A DNA stretch of 64,000 bases from Corynebacterium phocae (lineage in GTDB: Bacteria; Actinomycetota; Actinomycetes; Mycobacteriales; Mycobacteriaceae), in NCBI RefSeq assembly GCF_008693075.1, contig NZ_VXKJ01000037.1, positions 62,001 to 126,000 of the forward strand, in the 5' to 3' direction. Below are positions 18,246 to 27,900 of the stretch, in pieces. The notes beneath the pieces were generated by a model that searched no databases, was not told the origin of the DNA, and saw nothing but the letters and a program-made list of their open reading frames with translations. A program made the position numbers and the translations under genes. Position 1 is the stretch's first letter. Each line of letters begins with the position of its first letter.

Positions 18246-19208
18246 TTAGAGCTCAGTTACCTTAGTCCCTTCGAGGTCTATGTGCTCTGGGCGGGGCACC
18301 GAAGTACCCGGCAGTCCGGCGGCAGCGGTGCCGTAGGCCACCGCAGTTCGTAGGGACTCTAAGTAGTCTTTTCCCTGTTCGCGGGCAAGAATGAACCCGG
18401 CCAGAGCGCTATCGCCGGCACCCACAGTTGACCTAATCTCGATTTCCGGGGGCTTAGCAACCCACGCGCCGGTGTGGGTTACCAAAATAGCTCCGGCCGC
18501 GCCCAGGGTGACCAAAACCTCGCTGATACCCCAAGCATTAACATTTCTAGCTGCCCGGGCAACCTCGCGGTAATCTCCATATCTGGCAAGCTCTTCCAGA
18601 TAGTCGCCGTCCTCACCAACCAATTGCCCAAGCTCCATGCCGTTGGGCTTAATGAGATCTGGCATAGCGCGGTCAAGTGTCCTGTAGAGGGCCTTGAGAT
18701 TTTTATCCGAAGTATCGAGTGCGACCTTTGCGCGCGGGTTAGCTGCGTGGACCACTTGGATAAGGGTCGCGTACCAGGCTTCATCAACGCCTCCGGGAAG
18801 AGAGCCCGCCAGGACCACGTAGTCAGCGGTGCGTGACGCCTGAGACAGTTGATCGATAATCGCTTGCTGATCTTCTGCAGACAAAACCGGACCAGGCCCG
18901 TTGGCTTTCGTGGTGAAGCCATCCGGATCAGTCAGCGTGGTGTTTGTCCTCACAGCGGCGCCCATAGGGACGTTGACGAAGGGAAAATCGGATTGACGGG
19001 CTAACTGAATGAAAGGGTCTGTGTCCGCCGCCGGGAAGATTGCTACAGTCTCAGACCCCGCAGCGTGGATCGCGTGAGAGACATTAACCCCTTTTCCTCC
19101 GGCTACGCGGGTGACGTCGATAGCGCGGTTAACGCTGCCAACTTTCAGCGAGCTGTCGAGCCTTAAAGTAGCGTCGATGCTTGGGCTAGGTGTCAATGTG
19201 ACAATCAT
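18246..19208 (-). CDS. pfkB: 1-phosphofructokinase (PfkB family)
   Basis: Phosphorylates fructose 1-phosphate to fructose 1,6-bisphosphate in the FruK-type reaction. From ATG 19208 the 320-residue protein begins MIVTLTPSPSIDATLRLD, the standard FruK start; it has 'VAGGKGVNVSHAI', 'LAGSLPGGVD' and the PfkB signature 'STVGAGDSALAGFI' with the catalytic Asp. The frame continues to 19325, but that extension is not conserved and no ribosome-binding site supports it. Substrate is inferred from its PTS neighbours; tagatose 6-phosphate kinase is possible. It is divergent from ptsI. The C. glutamicum partners fruR and ptsF are absent, so where its substrate comes from is unclear. Confidence 0.85.
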   Translation of the reverse strand: MIVTLTPSPSIDATLRLDSSLKVGSVNRAIDVTRVAGGKGVNVSHAIHAAGSETVAIFPAADTDPFIQLARQSDFPFVNVPMGAAVRTNTTLTDPDGFTTKANGPGPVLSAEDQQAIIDQLSQASRTADYVVLAGSLPGGVDEAWYATLIQVVHAANPRAKVALDTSDKNLKALYRTLDRAMPDLIKPNGMELGQLVGEDGDYLEELARYGDYREVARAARNVNAWGISEVLVTLGAAGAILVTHTGAWVAKPPEIEIRSTVGAGDSALAGFILAREQGKDYLESLRTAVAYGTAAAGLPGTSVPRPEHIDLEGTKVTEL

Positions 19209-19448
19209 CGGTGAATTGCGACCTCTCGATATTTTTCTTCCGTGTTTCAACCTGCCAATTTCAAGGAAAGCGGGGCCATTAATAATGCTCCTCGTATCCT
19301 CGCTGGAAGTATCAGCACCAAACATATTCTGAAAAGACTGACGCAGCTGGTAGGCAACACGTAAGCTTTAGGATACCAGTGTAAAGATCTTGATTTTCGT
19401 CAGGCACTACAGCGCCTACTGCGAATCGCTGACATTTGGGCAATGACT

Positions 19449-19476
19449 TTGAAAGTTAGGGTTCGCAGGATAAGGT
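19449..19476 (+). promoter_or_regulatory. Candidate ptsI promoter
   Basis: TTGAAA (19449-19454) and TAAGGT (19471-19476) are 16 bp apart, placing the start near 19483 and giving a leader of about 100 nt before ptsI. SugR would be the expected repressor, but I cannot identify its operator. Confidence 0.5.
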
Positions 19477-19582
19477 TTCGCCGAGTTTGGTGACTCGAGA
19501 ATCTTCTCGCTGCTCTCGTTGCGGTACAAGCCGTCTTAGGAGCAAGCTGGTGTTAACTACGTCTATTTTAGGGAGCCATTTC

Positions 19583-21289
19583 ATGGACAATTTCACTACT
19601 TCTACGGGAGCGGGAAAGACTGTAATTGGTACCGGAGTTGTCTCCGGTGTTGCATACGCGGAAGCTGTATGGATTAGACCACGCCCGGAACTGCCAAGTA
19701 GCGGCCAAGGCGTGAGCCCTGACCAACAGGTCGCAGAGTTCGAGCGCTTTCAAGAAGCCGCCTCTAACGTCTCCGGACGTCTGGAAACCCGGGCCGCTGG
19801 CGCTGAAGGTAACGCCGCTGAGGTTCTCAACGCTACCGCAGGTATGGTCAAGGACCGCGGCTGGCATAAAGCCGTGAAGAAGAACATCAACTCCGGTCAA
19901 AATGCTGAATTTGCCGTAGTCGGCGCAACCGACAAGTTCGTTGCCATGTTCGAAGCCGCAGGAGGCTTGATGGCTGAGCGCACCACGGACCTCAAAGACG
20001 TCCGCGACCGTGTCATCGCGGAACTTCGTGGCGAGCCAGAGCCAGGGCTTCCGAACGTGAAGGGTGAAGCAGTTCTGTTCGCTGATGACTTAGCGCCGGC
20101 TGATACCGCGACCTTAGACCGCACCCGCATCAAAGCACTGGTCACCGAACTTGGCGGCCCTACCTCCCACACGGCGATTATTGCCCGCCAGCTGGACATC
20201 CCGTGCATCGTTGCGGCGGGTTCCTCTCTGCGCGACATCGAATCTGGTACCAAGGTGTTCGTCGATGGAGCATTGGGAACCGTGTCTACCGATATCGAGG
20301 AGACCGTCGCACGCGAGAAAATCGAAGAATATGCCATGATCGCCGAGCGCATCGCCCAATGGCGCGGACCCGCGCAGACCAAGGACGGTAAAAAAGTTCA
20401 GTTGCTAGCTAACGTGGCTGACGGCAACGCCGCCCGCATTGCAGCCGACACAGAGGCGGACGGAATTGGCCTCTATCGTACGGAGATGTCGTTCCTTTCC
20501 GCGACGGAAGAGCCAACCATCGAAGAGCAGGCGAAAATCTACGGGCGCGTATTCTCCGCCTTCCCGTCCTCGAAGGTAGTCATCCGCACCTTGGATGCCG
20601 GCTCTGATAAGCCCATCTCCTATGCAAACATGGAGCACGAGGACAACCCCGCCCTTGGCGTGCGTGGCCTGCGTATTGCCCGGGACAACGAGGCTTTGCT
20701 CACCCGCCAGCTCGACGCTATCGCGCAGGCAGCGGAAAACCGTGAAGACGACGCTCCCACCTGGGTTATGGCACCAATGGTGGCCACTACCACTGAAGCC
20801 CGTTGGTTTGCCAACCTATGCCGCGAGCGCAACCTAACGGCTGGTGCCATGATTGAGGTACCAGCAGCTGCTCTCATGGCGGACATGATTATGCCGGAGC
20901 TGGACTTCGTATCCATTGGCACCAATGACTTGACGCAGTACACCATGGCGGCTGATCGTCTGTCCTCACAACTGGCCTACCTGACCGACCCTTGGCAGCC
21001 AGCAGTTCTGCGGCTTGTAAAGCACACCTGTGAAGTAGGTATTCGCCATAACGTTCCTGTTGGTGTCTGCGGTGAAGCAGCAGCTGATCCAGCGCTGGCC
21101 GCGGTTCTTGTAGGCCTAGGCGTTACCTCCCTGTCTTGCGCCTCCACGGCCATCGCAGGTGTCGGTTCCCAGCTTTCCCTGGTTACCGAAGAGCAGTGCC
21201 AGCAGCTAGCGGAGATTGCGGTAAAGAGCGTGGGTGCCAACGCGGCACGGGAAGCAGTGCGTGACTACTTAGCACAACTCGACCAGTAG
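19583..21289 (+). CDS. ptsI: Phosphoenolpyruvate-protein phosphotransferase (PTS Enzyme I)
   Basis: First enzyme of the PTS; takes phosphate from PEP onto a histidine and passes it to HPr. From ATG 19583 the protein has 568 residues, the same length as C. glutamicum Enzyme I. Active-site His196 lies in GGPTSHTAIIAR; the C-terminal TIM-barrel has 'GLYRTEMSFL', 'DAGSDKP', 'MIEVPAAALMAD', 'FVSIGTNDLTQYTMA' and the PEP-binding 'PVGVCGEAAADP' cysteine. AGGGAG lies upstream. The frame opens earlier (19487), without conservation. It is divergent from pfkB and ends in a strong terminator facing sugR. Confidence 0.95.
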   Translation: MDNFTTSTGAGKTVIGTGVVSGVAYAEAVWIRPRPELPSSGQGVSPDQQVAEFERFQEAASNVSGRLETRAAGAEGNAAEVLNATAGMVKDRGWHKAVKKNINSGQNAEFAVVGATDKFVAMFEAAGGLMAERTTDLKDVRDRVIAELRGEPEPGLPNVKGEAVLFADDLAPADTATLDRTRIKALVTELGGPTSHTAIIARQLDIPCIVAAGSSLRDIESGTKVFVDGALGTVSTDIEETVAREKIEEYAMIAERIAQWRGPAQTKDGKKVQLLANVADGNAARIAADTEADGIGLYRTEMSFLSATEEPTIEEQAKIYGRVFSAFPSSKVVIRTLDAGSDKPISYANMEHEDNPALGVRGLRIARDNEALLTRQLDAIAQAAENREDDAPTWVMAPMVATTTEARWFANLCRERNLTAGAMIEVPAAALMADMIMPELDFVSIGTNDLTQYTMAADRLSSQLAYLTDPWQPAVLRLVKHTCEVGIRHNVPVGVCGEAAADPALAAVLVGLGVTSLSCASTAIAGVGSQLSLVTEEQCQQLAEIAVKSVGANAAREAVRDYLAQLDQ

Positions 21290-21311
21290 AGGTTTTCGCG
21301 CAGACGTGAAT

Positions 21312-21351
21312 AAGCTGCCTAAACCGAATCTTCGGTTTTAGGCAGCTTTTG
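21312..21351 (+). terminator. Intrinsic terminator of ptsI
   Basis: AAGCTGCCTAAACCGAA pairs, with one bulged base, with TTCGGTTTTAGGCAGCTT and runs into TTTTG. It separates ptsI from convergent sugR. Confidence 0.85.
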
Positions 21352-21394
21352 TCTGTAGCAGCTTCGATTAAGGGATGTCGCGTGGAGACCTGTC

Positions 21395-22177
21395 CTAGCG
21401 TTTAGCCACTACAACGTCAATGTCGCGGTCGCGGATTTGTTGCAAGATTGTCTCAGGGGCGTCGTTGTCAGTAATGACTACGTCAATGTCATCCAGGGAG
21501 GCAAAGCTCACCAGATAATCGGTGCCCAGTTTCGTTGAGTCGCACAGCACGACCACTTTGTGCGCGTGATTAACGAATGCCGATTTGATGGCCGCTTCTT
21601 GGGAATCCGCTGTGGATAAACCGTGGTCCAAAGTCAATGCGTTAGTACCAATGAATGCCACGTCCGCGCGCATGAGAGCCATGGTCCGCAATGCGGTGTC
21701 ACCAACAACAGCTTGGGTGATAGCGCGTACGGTTCCACCCAACAGCTGTACGTCCGGGACGCCGTTGCTAGCCAGTGACAGCGCAATTGGCAAGCTGTTT
21801 GAGACGATGGATAGGTGAGGGGCTATGGGGGAGGACCCAATGAGGTCCGCCAGAGCGTTGATGGTGGTTCCCGCGTCGAGGAAGATCGAGCCGCCACCAG
21901 CCGGTAAAAACTCCAGCGCCGCAGTTGCGATTGCTGATTTGGCGTTAGACGCGGACCGCGAGCGCGCGTCCAAAGTGAACTCGGCAGTCTGGAATGACTG
22001 GGAAGCCACCGCACCACCATGGACGCGGTGAACCACGCCATCCTTATCCAAGACTGCAAGATCTCTGCGGATGGTCTCAGCGGTGACGTTGAACCGCTCA
22101 GACAGCTCGGTGACATTGACGCGTCCTTCGACAGCGGTCAAAGAAGCTATCTGGCGACGGCGTTCTTCTGCGTACAT
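21395..22177 (-). CDS. sugR: DeoR-family repressor SugR
   Basis: Transcriptional repressor of PTS and glycolysis genes in corynebacteria, relieved by sugar phosphates. The 260-residue protein has an N-terminal winged helix-turn-helix typical of DeoR ('RVNVTELSERFNVTAETIRRDLAVL', about 18-42) and a C-terminal DeoRC sensor domain with 'FLDAGTTINALAD' and 'GTNALTLDHGLST' (sugar-phosphate site). AGAAGAGG precedes ATG 22177. Identification as SugR rather than FruR rests on its place between ptsI and lexA, as in C. glutamicum, and its length. The C. glutamicum pfkB2 gene that separates ptsI and sugR is missing here. Confidence 0.85.
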   Translation of the reverse strand: MYAEERRRQIASLTAVEGRVNVTELSERFNVTAETIRRDLAVLDKDGVVHRVHGGAVASQSFQTAEFTLDARSRSASNAKSAIATAALEFLPAGGGSIFLDAGTTINALADLIGSSPIAPHLSIVSNSLPIALSLASNGVPDVQLLGGTVRAITQAVVGDTALRTMALMRADVAFIGTNALTLDHGLSTADSQEAAIKSAFVNHAHKVVVLCDSTKLGTDYLVSFASLDDIDVVITDNDAPETILQQIRDRDIDVVVAKR

Positions 22178-22510
22178 TGGGCCTCTTCTTGGTGGTGGTC
22201 TAAATAGTCTTAGCTACGAGCGAGCTGGAAGATCCGGGTCGGGGATCGCACAGTTGTGAACGTTGTTGTCCCCAACCAAAAGCATAAGCCCGTTCGGGCG
22301 AGTTCAAAGCTATTCCAACATAAATCTAGGCAGACATTACCGCAGATTTCGGGCGATTCGGAAAACTCCCTGGTTGAACGCGCGGAATTAAAAGAGTGCC
22401 TGTAGAAAAAATTGAAAAAAGAACCGCCAAATACCCAAAAAAGGGGGTAGTACACGGTGTGTGCCTATGCCCCTATAGGGTTGGAAGCTTCAATTCGGAC
22501 CTATTTTTAC
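22178..22510. promoter_or_regulatory. sugR upstream region and lexA downstream region
   Basis: This 333-bp gap holds the sugR promoter on the minus strand. The CACAGTTGTGAAC sequence near 22249-22261 is a short partial palindrome that could be an operator, but I cannot assign it. An AT-rich, A-tract segment lies near 22400-22445. No gene is visible. Confidence 0.35.
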
Positions 22511-23263
22511 CTACAGTTTGCGGAAAACTGAGACTACTTTGCCCATAATCTTGGCGTCGTTTCCGTTAATGGGTTCAAAGTCGTCATTGTGGGGAAGTAG
22601 CCAAACCCCGGAACTGTCACGGTGGAGTTCCTTAACGGTGGCCTCATCTCCATTGAGAAGGGCGGCAACAAAGTCTCCTTCTTCGGCGGTGTCCTGGGAA
22701 TGGATGATGACCCAGTCACCGTCGAGGATGCCAGCGTCCTTCATTGATTCTCCGACAACTTGAAGCATATACAGTTCTCCGGAGCCAACCACATCTACGG
22801 GCATTGGGAAGAACGTATCAATGTTTTCTTCGGCCGTGATGGGGGAGCCTGCTGCGATTTGGCCAACTACCGGAATGTAGCTTACTGCGGAAGATTCCGC
22901 TGAGGAGTCAAGCCTGGGGTCAAAGCCTGCGGCGGAGTCAGACTCTTTGCTGCCGGAATTCTTCCGGCTAGCCTTTGAAGTGGACCGCTTACCAGTTCCG
23001 GTGTCGTCGTTGAAGCTTCGTACGTCCACAGCGCGAGGTTTATTGGGGTCGCGCCGCAGGAAGCCCTTCTCTTCCAACTGCTTGAGCTGGTAGGCAACCG
23101 AGGATGTTGACTGTAGGCCCGCGGCGTCACCGATTTCCCGAATGCTGGGTGGGTATCCCCGCAACATCACGGCATCAGTAATGACGTCAAGAATGCGCCG
23201 TTGGCGTTCGCTGAGAGAAGACTTATCCGGCTTGCCAGTGGTCTTCTTGGACTTGTTCGACAT
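22511..23263 (-). CDS. lexA: LexA repressor
   Basis: Repressor of the SOS regulon; RecA filaments trigger its self-cleavage. The 250-residue protein has the winged helix (residues 20-85, 'RGYPPSIREIGDAAGLQSTSSVAYQLKQL' type), the cleavage site A138-G139 (IAAGSPI), and the Ser173 (GESMKDAG) and Lys211 (ATVKEL) dyad. The Ser is 35 residues after the cleavage site, as in E. coli. A Ser/Lys-rich linker of about 45 residues (85-128) makes it longer than most. ATG 23263 has GGAG upstream. A long untranslated leader separates it from a probable SOS-controlled promoter shared with divS. Confidence 0.95.
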   Translation of the reverse strand: MSNKSKKTTGKPDKSSLSERQRRILDVITDAVMLRGYPPSIREIGDAAGLQSTSSVAYQLKQLEEKGFLRRDPNKPRAVDVRSFNDDTGTGKRSTSKASRKNSGSKESDSAAGFDPRLDSSAESSAVSYIPVVGQIAAGSPITAEENIDTFFPMPVDVVGSGELYMLQVVGESMKDAGILDGDWVIIHSQDTAEEGDFVAALLNGDEATVKELHRDSSGVWLLPHNDDFEPINGNDAKIMGKVVSVFRKL

Positions 23264-23478
23264 AAAGGGGACTCCAGTCGTGTTGCAGATGACAAGAAGA
23301 AGCTCAAGACCTTCGGGCTAGTTAGCCATGAGGAAAGCTTCCGTCTTGAAACCTAGGTTGAAAGGGCGGAAATATATAAACGACCAATATTTGGGCCGAT
23401 ATTTAAAATCACTGAAGCTGGCGGCCACAGCTGATTCAAGATTGGTAAATGGTGTCTACATTCTATTTCTACCACGTT

Positions 23479-23494
23479 AGGCACTTATGTTCGA
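23479..23494 (-). promoter_or_regulatory. Candidate SOS box in front of lexA
   Basis: The 16-mer ends in a perfect TGTTCGA half-site and keeps three further consensus bases (10 of 14 against TCGAACA-nn-TGTTCGA). It overlaps the -35 zone of a lexA promoter whose -10 would be TAGAAT (minus strand, 23460-23465), consistent with autorepression. The leader would then be about 190 nt. Confidence 0.5.
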
Positions 23495-23558
23495 GCATTT
23501 AAGGAAAAATTTGCACAAAGTTTCGAAAGCGTGCTATAAATCGAACGTAGATACTAAT

Positions 23559-23574
23559 TCGAACAAGTGGACGA
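23559..23574 (+). promoter_or_regulatory. SOS box of divS
   Basis: TCGAACAAGTGGACGA matches the actinobacterial/Bacillus SOS consensus TCGAACA-nn-TGTTCGA at 12 of 14 positions. It lies just upstream of the -35 zone of a promoter whose -10 is TAGTAT (23604-23609), with transcription starting near 23616 and divS at 23631. Confidence 0.75.
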
Positions 23575-23603
23575 ATCCGGGGATGTTTGTCTAGGCGCTG
23601 GCC

Positions 23604-23609
23604 TAGTAT
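23604..23609 (+). promoter_or_regulatory. -10 box of divS
   Basis: TAGTAT fits the corynebacterial TAnnnT consensus and lies about 20 bp upstream of the divS start, immediately downstream of the SOS box. Confidence 0.5.
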
Positions 23610-23630
23610 GGCCCGTGGTTCGAAAGGAAA

Positions 23631-24122
23631 ATGATGATGACAATTTCAACAAAGCAAGTAGACCGGCATTTCAGGGGTGCAATTGCCCACCCCACCATCG
23701 TTGCCCCTGCGGCTGTGTGGGATCCCCGTTCTCCTCATGGTTCCCTCGGAATTTCCGGTACATCCCGGGTCTCTCCTCGCGAGAGCACCACGGTTCGAAC
23801 ACTTGAGATAGAACACACTGGTCAATACGGGGGAGTTCAACTGGAAACCATCGGGCCCTTTTCCGGTATTTCCAGTGTGCTCAAATCTCAGATGGGCTTT
23901 GGGAAAGCGCAACCCTTGCAGGCGGCGGGCTTTATGGCAGGTGCAGGCGAGGAGATCCACGGCGGTGAGGGAGGCTTTGGTGCCGTTGTCCTTGGAGGGA
24001 TCTTCGGGATAGTAGTACTTCTTGGCGCGTTCTTGGGAACGTCCGCTGAACCCCAGGACTACCACGGGACGCACCTTCCCGCCGAAACCATCCAAAGCAC
24101 AACGCTAACGGCGGCTCGTTAG
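23631..24122 (+). CDS. divS: SOS-induced cell division suppressor DivS-like protein
   Basis: Small membrane protein divergent from lexA, in the position of C. glutamicum divS, which blocks septation by affecting FtsZ rings during DNA damage. The 163 residues have a soluble N-terminal region, a Gly-rich segment and one transmembrane helix (about 116-136, 'GAVVLGGIFGIVVLLGAFLG') close to the C-terminus. There is no LysM domain, unlike mycobacterial ChiZ. AAAGGAAA is followed by three in-frame ATGs (23631, 23634, 23637); the third has the best spacing. Identity rests mainly on position, topology and the SOS box, because sequence in this family varies. Confidence 0.75.
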   Translation: MMMTISTKQVDRHFRGAIAHPTIVAPAAVWDPRSPHGSLGISGTSRVSPRESTTVRTLEIEHTGQYGGVQLETIGPFSGISSVLKSQMGFGKAQPLQAAGFMAGAGEEIHGGEGGFGAVVLGGIFGIVVLLGAFLGTSAEPQDYHGTHLPAETIQSTTLTAAR

Positions 24123-24300
24123 ACGGACGTAACCGCAGCTCGTTCGCACTCCCAGCTGGAACGGGGCCTTGGCCCTAGACCCGGAACGGGATTTAATCTT
24201 CGAATCGGAACGAGTTTTGGCCCGAGAGCCTAGAAACGGGCGGTAGCTGCAAACACTTGGTAAACATCGTTAGTCATCTTCCACGGCAAGCCATGCAGCA

Positions 24301-24332
24301 GGGCATCTCCTATTTTGGCGAGGTGCCCTTTT
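24301..24332 (+). terminator. Intrinsic terminator downstream of divS
   Basis: GGGCATCTC pairs with GAGGTGCCC (one G-U pair) across a short loop and is followed by TTTTG. Confidence 0.75.
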
Positions 24333-24342
24333 GTCGTCTAGT

Positions 24343-24393
24343 TGTCAGAACTGGCAGAACTGTCAGAACTGGCAGAACCGGCAGAACCGGCAG
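24343..24393 (+). repeat. 9-bp tandem repeat, about 5.5 copies, upstream of nrdR
   Basis: Units read TGTCAGAAC, TGGCAGAAC, TGTCAGAAC, TGGCAGAAC, CGGCAGAAC and a partial CGGCAG. It starts about ten bases after the divS terminator and ends 75 bp before nrdR. The alternation suggests growth of an 18-bp pair. Confidence 0.85.
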
Positions 24394-24467
24394 TGCTGAT
24401 CCTTCGGAACCTAGCGCCGGCGGTGCTACCTTTAGGAGATAGGCGTTTGCACGGAAGGAATTAAAAG

Positions 24468-24923
24468 ATGTACTGCCCGTTTTGTCACAACGAACAATCC
24501 CGCGTCATTGACTCCAGGATGGTGGATGCGGGCTCGGCCATCAGACGACGCCGGGAATGTGTTGCCTGCAGGGGCAGGTTTACCACCGTGGAAAAAGCCG
24601 TACTTCTGGTGGTAAAGCGCAACGGGATCACCGAGCCATTCAGCCGGGAAAAGCTCATTCGCGGCGTGCGTCGCGCGTGCCAAGGACGTGATGTTCCTGA
24701 TGACGCTTTGAAGCGATTGGCTCAGGAAGTAGAAGAAACCGTTCGCGGACACGGAAGCTCCCAGGTCAATGCCAACGCCATCGGCCTGGCCATCCTGGAC
24801 CCGCTGCGCGAGCTTGATGAGGTCGCGTACCTTCGGTTCGCCTCCGTGTACAAGTCCTTCGAGAGCGCAGATGACTTTGAGTCAGAAATCCGCCTCATGC
24901 GCAGGCGCGACCGCGACAACTAG
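24468..24923 (+). CDS. nrdR: Transcriptional repressor NrdR
   Basis: Repressor of ribonucleotide reductase operons that senses ATP/dATP. The 151-residue protein has a zinc ribbon with C3, C6, C31 and C34 and then an ATP-cone (about 46-136; '[19 protein letters not shown]'). GGAAGGA precedes ATG 24468. It follows lexA-divS, as in other corynebacteria, where nrdR is also linked to the SOS region. Length is standard for the family. It faces hrpA with a 63-bp convergent gap. Confidence 0.95.
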   Translation: MYCPFCHNEQSRVIDSRMVDAGSAIRRRRECVACRGRFTTVEKAVLLVVKRNGITEPFSREKLIRGVRRACQGRDVPDDALKRLAQEVEETVRGHGSSQVNANAIGLAILDPLRELDEVAYLRFASVYKSFESADDFESEIRLMRRRDRDN

Positions 24924-24986
24924 AATTTGACAGCTGTCGCGGACCTCCTGTCTGGTACGGCGTGTGGGCGGGCACACTTGCTGCTG

Positions 24987-27900
24987 TCAGCGGAGTTTGT
25001 CAACCGCCTTTTGGACCCGCCGCAAAGAGATGGGACGTGCTGTGCCCAACCGTTGGGCAAAAAGGGAGACCCGGAGTTCCTCAATCATCCACTTAATTTC
25101 CTTTGCCTCCTTGGTTTTCTCGCGGCCGGCCGGTAGATTGCGGAGTTTGTTGGTCAAATAGGCGTGGGCCTCGTGAACCTCATCCTGGCGGTCCGCGTCT
25201 TTGTCCGGGTCAATGGCCATTTCCTCCAAGCGGATATTGATCGCCTGGATATAGCGGGGAAGGTGCTGGAGATGGATGAGCCCATGAATGGTGACGGCAT
25301 TTTTGGGCAACAAGAAGTCCAATTGGTGCCGCATATCGTCGATGGCGGGGCCCTCCCACTTAGCCAGCTCCGACTTGGCGTTGGCAAATTCCACCATGGC
25401 GGGTGCTAGAGCCACCACCGTACGCCGTACACGGGAGGCAACCTCGGGTTTTACTGCGGCTAAGAGCCGGGCAAATTCCTCCGGATCCCGCACCGGCCCG
25501 CCTTTTTCCATCATCAGGTCGCGAATGGCGGCCACCCTGGCATCATCCACCAACCCTTGCGCACCACCGTGGGGGTAGTTGTCAATGGCAACGCGCTGTT
25601 GCAAAGGAAGTCCCTTGACCATGGGGCCGGGCTGAACGGTGATTTCCCGGAGCAACAAGGTCAAGGTGGTGGTAAGCATGGCGGCGTCGGCCGCGGCTTT
25701 GGTGGGGTGGACTTTAAGCTCAACGCCCTCCGGGGTTGCCACTAAGGCGGGGTAGGCGACCACCTCGTGTCCGTCAACGACGGTGGCCACGGTCTCTTCG
25801 ACCTTCCCCAGGTTATCGGGAGTCCACTTCTTCACCGCCTTGGATTCCGCCTTGCGGCCCACCCGGGAAACAGATGCCTTGATATGACCCGCCTGGCGTT
25901 GCACCAAGGCCGCCAGATCGCGGTCAGAGTCAATGATCTTTCCCCGCTTATCAACGGCGGCGTAGTTCATCTTCAGGTGCTCAGGAAGTTGCGATGGCCG
26001 GAAGTCGGACGCGTTGATGCCCTGGGCGCCTAGCTCCCGGAGGACATCAGCAAGCTGTTGTTTCAATGGTGATTCATAGGCAATGAGCTTGGGCAGTGCG
26101 CGCTCCGCGAAATCCGGGGCCGGCACCACGGTACGCCGGATGGCTTTAGGCAAAGTGCGAATCAGTTCCGTCACCAACTCCAGGCGCATGCCAGGCACCA
26201 ACCAGTCAAAGCTCTCAGTATCCATGCCCGCCAAAAGGGGCACCGGAATGAGAATGGTGACGCCATCCATAGGCGTGCCCGGTTCAAAGTGGTACTCCAG
26301 GTCGTAGTCAATGGAGCCCTTCAGCCAGCGGTCGGGGAACGCCTCCTCCGTGACATCGTGATCGTCTTCAATAAGGGCGTTGGGATCAAAGTTGAGGAGC
26401 TCAGGATTTTCCTGCCGGGCTTTTTTCCACCACGAGTCAAAGTGGCGCCCGGTGGTGATCTTTTGGGGCAAGCGGGAGTCGTAGAACTCAAACAGCGTGT
26501 CTTCATCGGCAATGATGCCGCGCCGGCGCGCCTTGTCCTCAACTCCGGAGGCGTCGTCAAGGGCTTGCGCATTGTGCTGAAGGAATTTGTGGTGGGCGTT
26601 CCACTCTCCCTCAATGAGCGCCTCGCGGATAAACATGTCCCGGGCGGCAACGGGATCCACCCGGTGGTAGGGGACAGTTCTGTCAGCAACAATCGGTACC
26701 CCGTAGAGCGTAGAGCGCTGGGTGGCCACGGCAGCTGCCCGCTTGCGTGACCAGGTGGGCTCTGAGTAATTATGGCGCAACAGGTTTGCGCCCAGCTTTT
26801 CTACCCAGGCCGGATCAATCGCTGCTACGTCGCGTGCCCAGAGCCGCGAAGTCTCCACCAGCTCCGCAGCCATGAGGAATTCTGGTGGCTTCTTGGCCAG
26901 TGCGGAGCCCGGGAATACCAGGAAACGGGTGTTGCGCGCGCCAATAAACTCCTTGGAATTGCCCTCCCGGGCACCAATGTTGGACAGTAGTCCGGAAAGT
27001 AGGGCCTGGTGAATATCATCTGGCCGGCGCTCAGTTACCACATTGTCTTTGGTAGACCACCCCATTTGACGGGTAACGTCCCTGAGCTGGCGTACCAGGT
27101 CAAACCACTCGCGGATACGCATGTAGTGGAGGTATTCGGCCTTCATCTTCTTCCTGAAGGCGTTGCCGGATTGCTCATCGCGGGACTGGGAAACGTAATC
27201 CCAGAGTTTGAGCATGCCAAGGAAATCGGAGGTCTTGTCCTTGAAACGGGCATGCGCTTGGTCTGCTTGGGCCTGCTTTTCCAGCGGGCGTTCGCGCACA
27301 TCCTGGATGGTCATGGCGGCCACGATTACTATGACATCATCCAGGCTGCCGGTGAAGTTTCCCTCCACCAACATGCGGGCCATGCGGGGATCCACAGGGA
27401 TTTTGGCCAGGTCGCGGCCAATAGCGGACAGTACCGGAAGCCCGTCTTTCTCTGCGCTATCAGACCGCAGCGCACCCAACTCGTGGAGCAGCAGCAGCCC
27501 GTCGCGGATAGCCTTGTTATCTGGAGGTTGCACGAAGGGGAATTCAGCAATATCGCCCAAGCGCAAGGAAATCATCTGCAAGATGACGCTGGCTAGGTTG
27601 GTGCGCAAAATCTCCGGATCTGTGAATTCCGGGCGGGATAGGAAATCTTCTTCCGAGTACAGCCTGATGGCTATGCCGTCAGCAACGCGGCCGGAGCGCC
27701 CGGACCGCTGGTTGGCGCTGGCCTGAGAAATCGGCTCAATGGGCAGCCGCTGGACCTTGGTGCGGGTGGAATACCGCGAAATGCGGGCCGTGCCCATATC
27801 CACCACGTAGTGGATTCCCGGCACGGTTAGGGAGGTTTCTGCGATGTTTGTGGCCAGGACAATCCGCCGGCCCGAGTGAGGAGAAAAAACTCGGTGCTGT

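Larger units (their letters stand above)
24123..24467. other. divS-nrdR intergenic region
   Basis: This 345-bp gap holds the divS terminator (24301-24332), a 9-bp tandem repeat (24343-24393) and the nrdR promoter zone (TACCTT near 24427). A short open frame running through the repeat (RTGRTGRTG) has no ribosome-binding site and is not counted as a gene. Confidence 0.55.

Noticed and set aside
24257..24442. Small protein gene through the 9-bp repeat (RTGRTG...)
   Set aside because: No ribosome-binding site, overlaps the divS terminator, and its composition comes only from the repeat.
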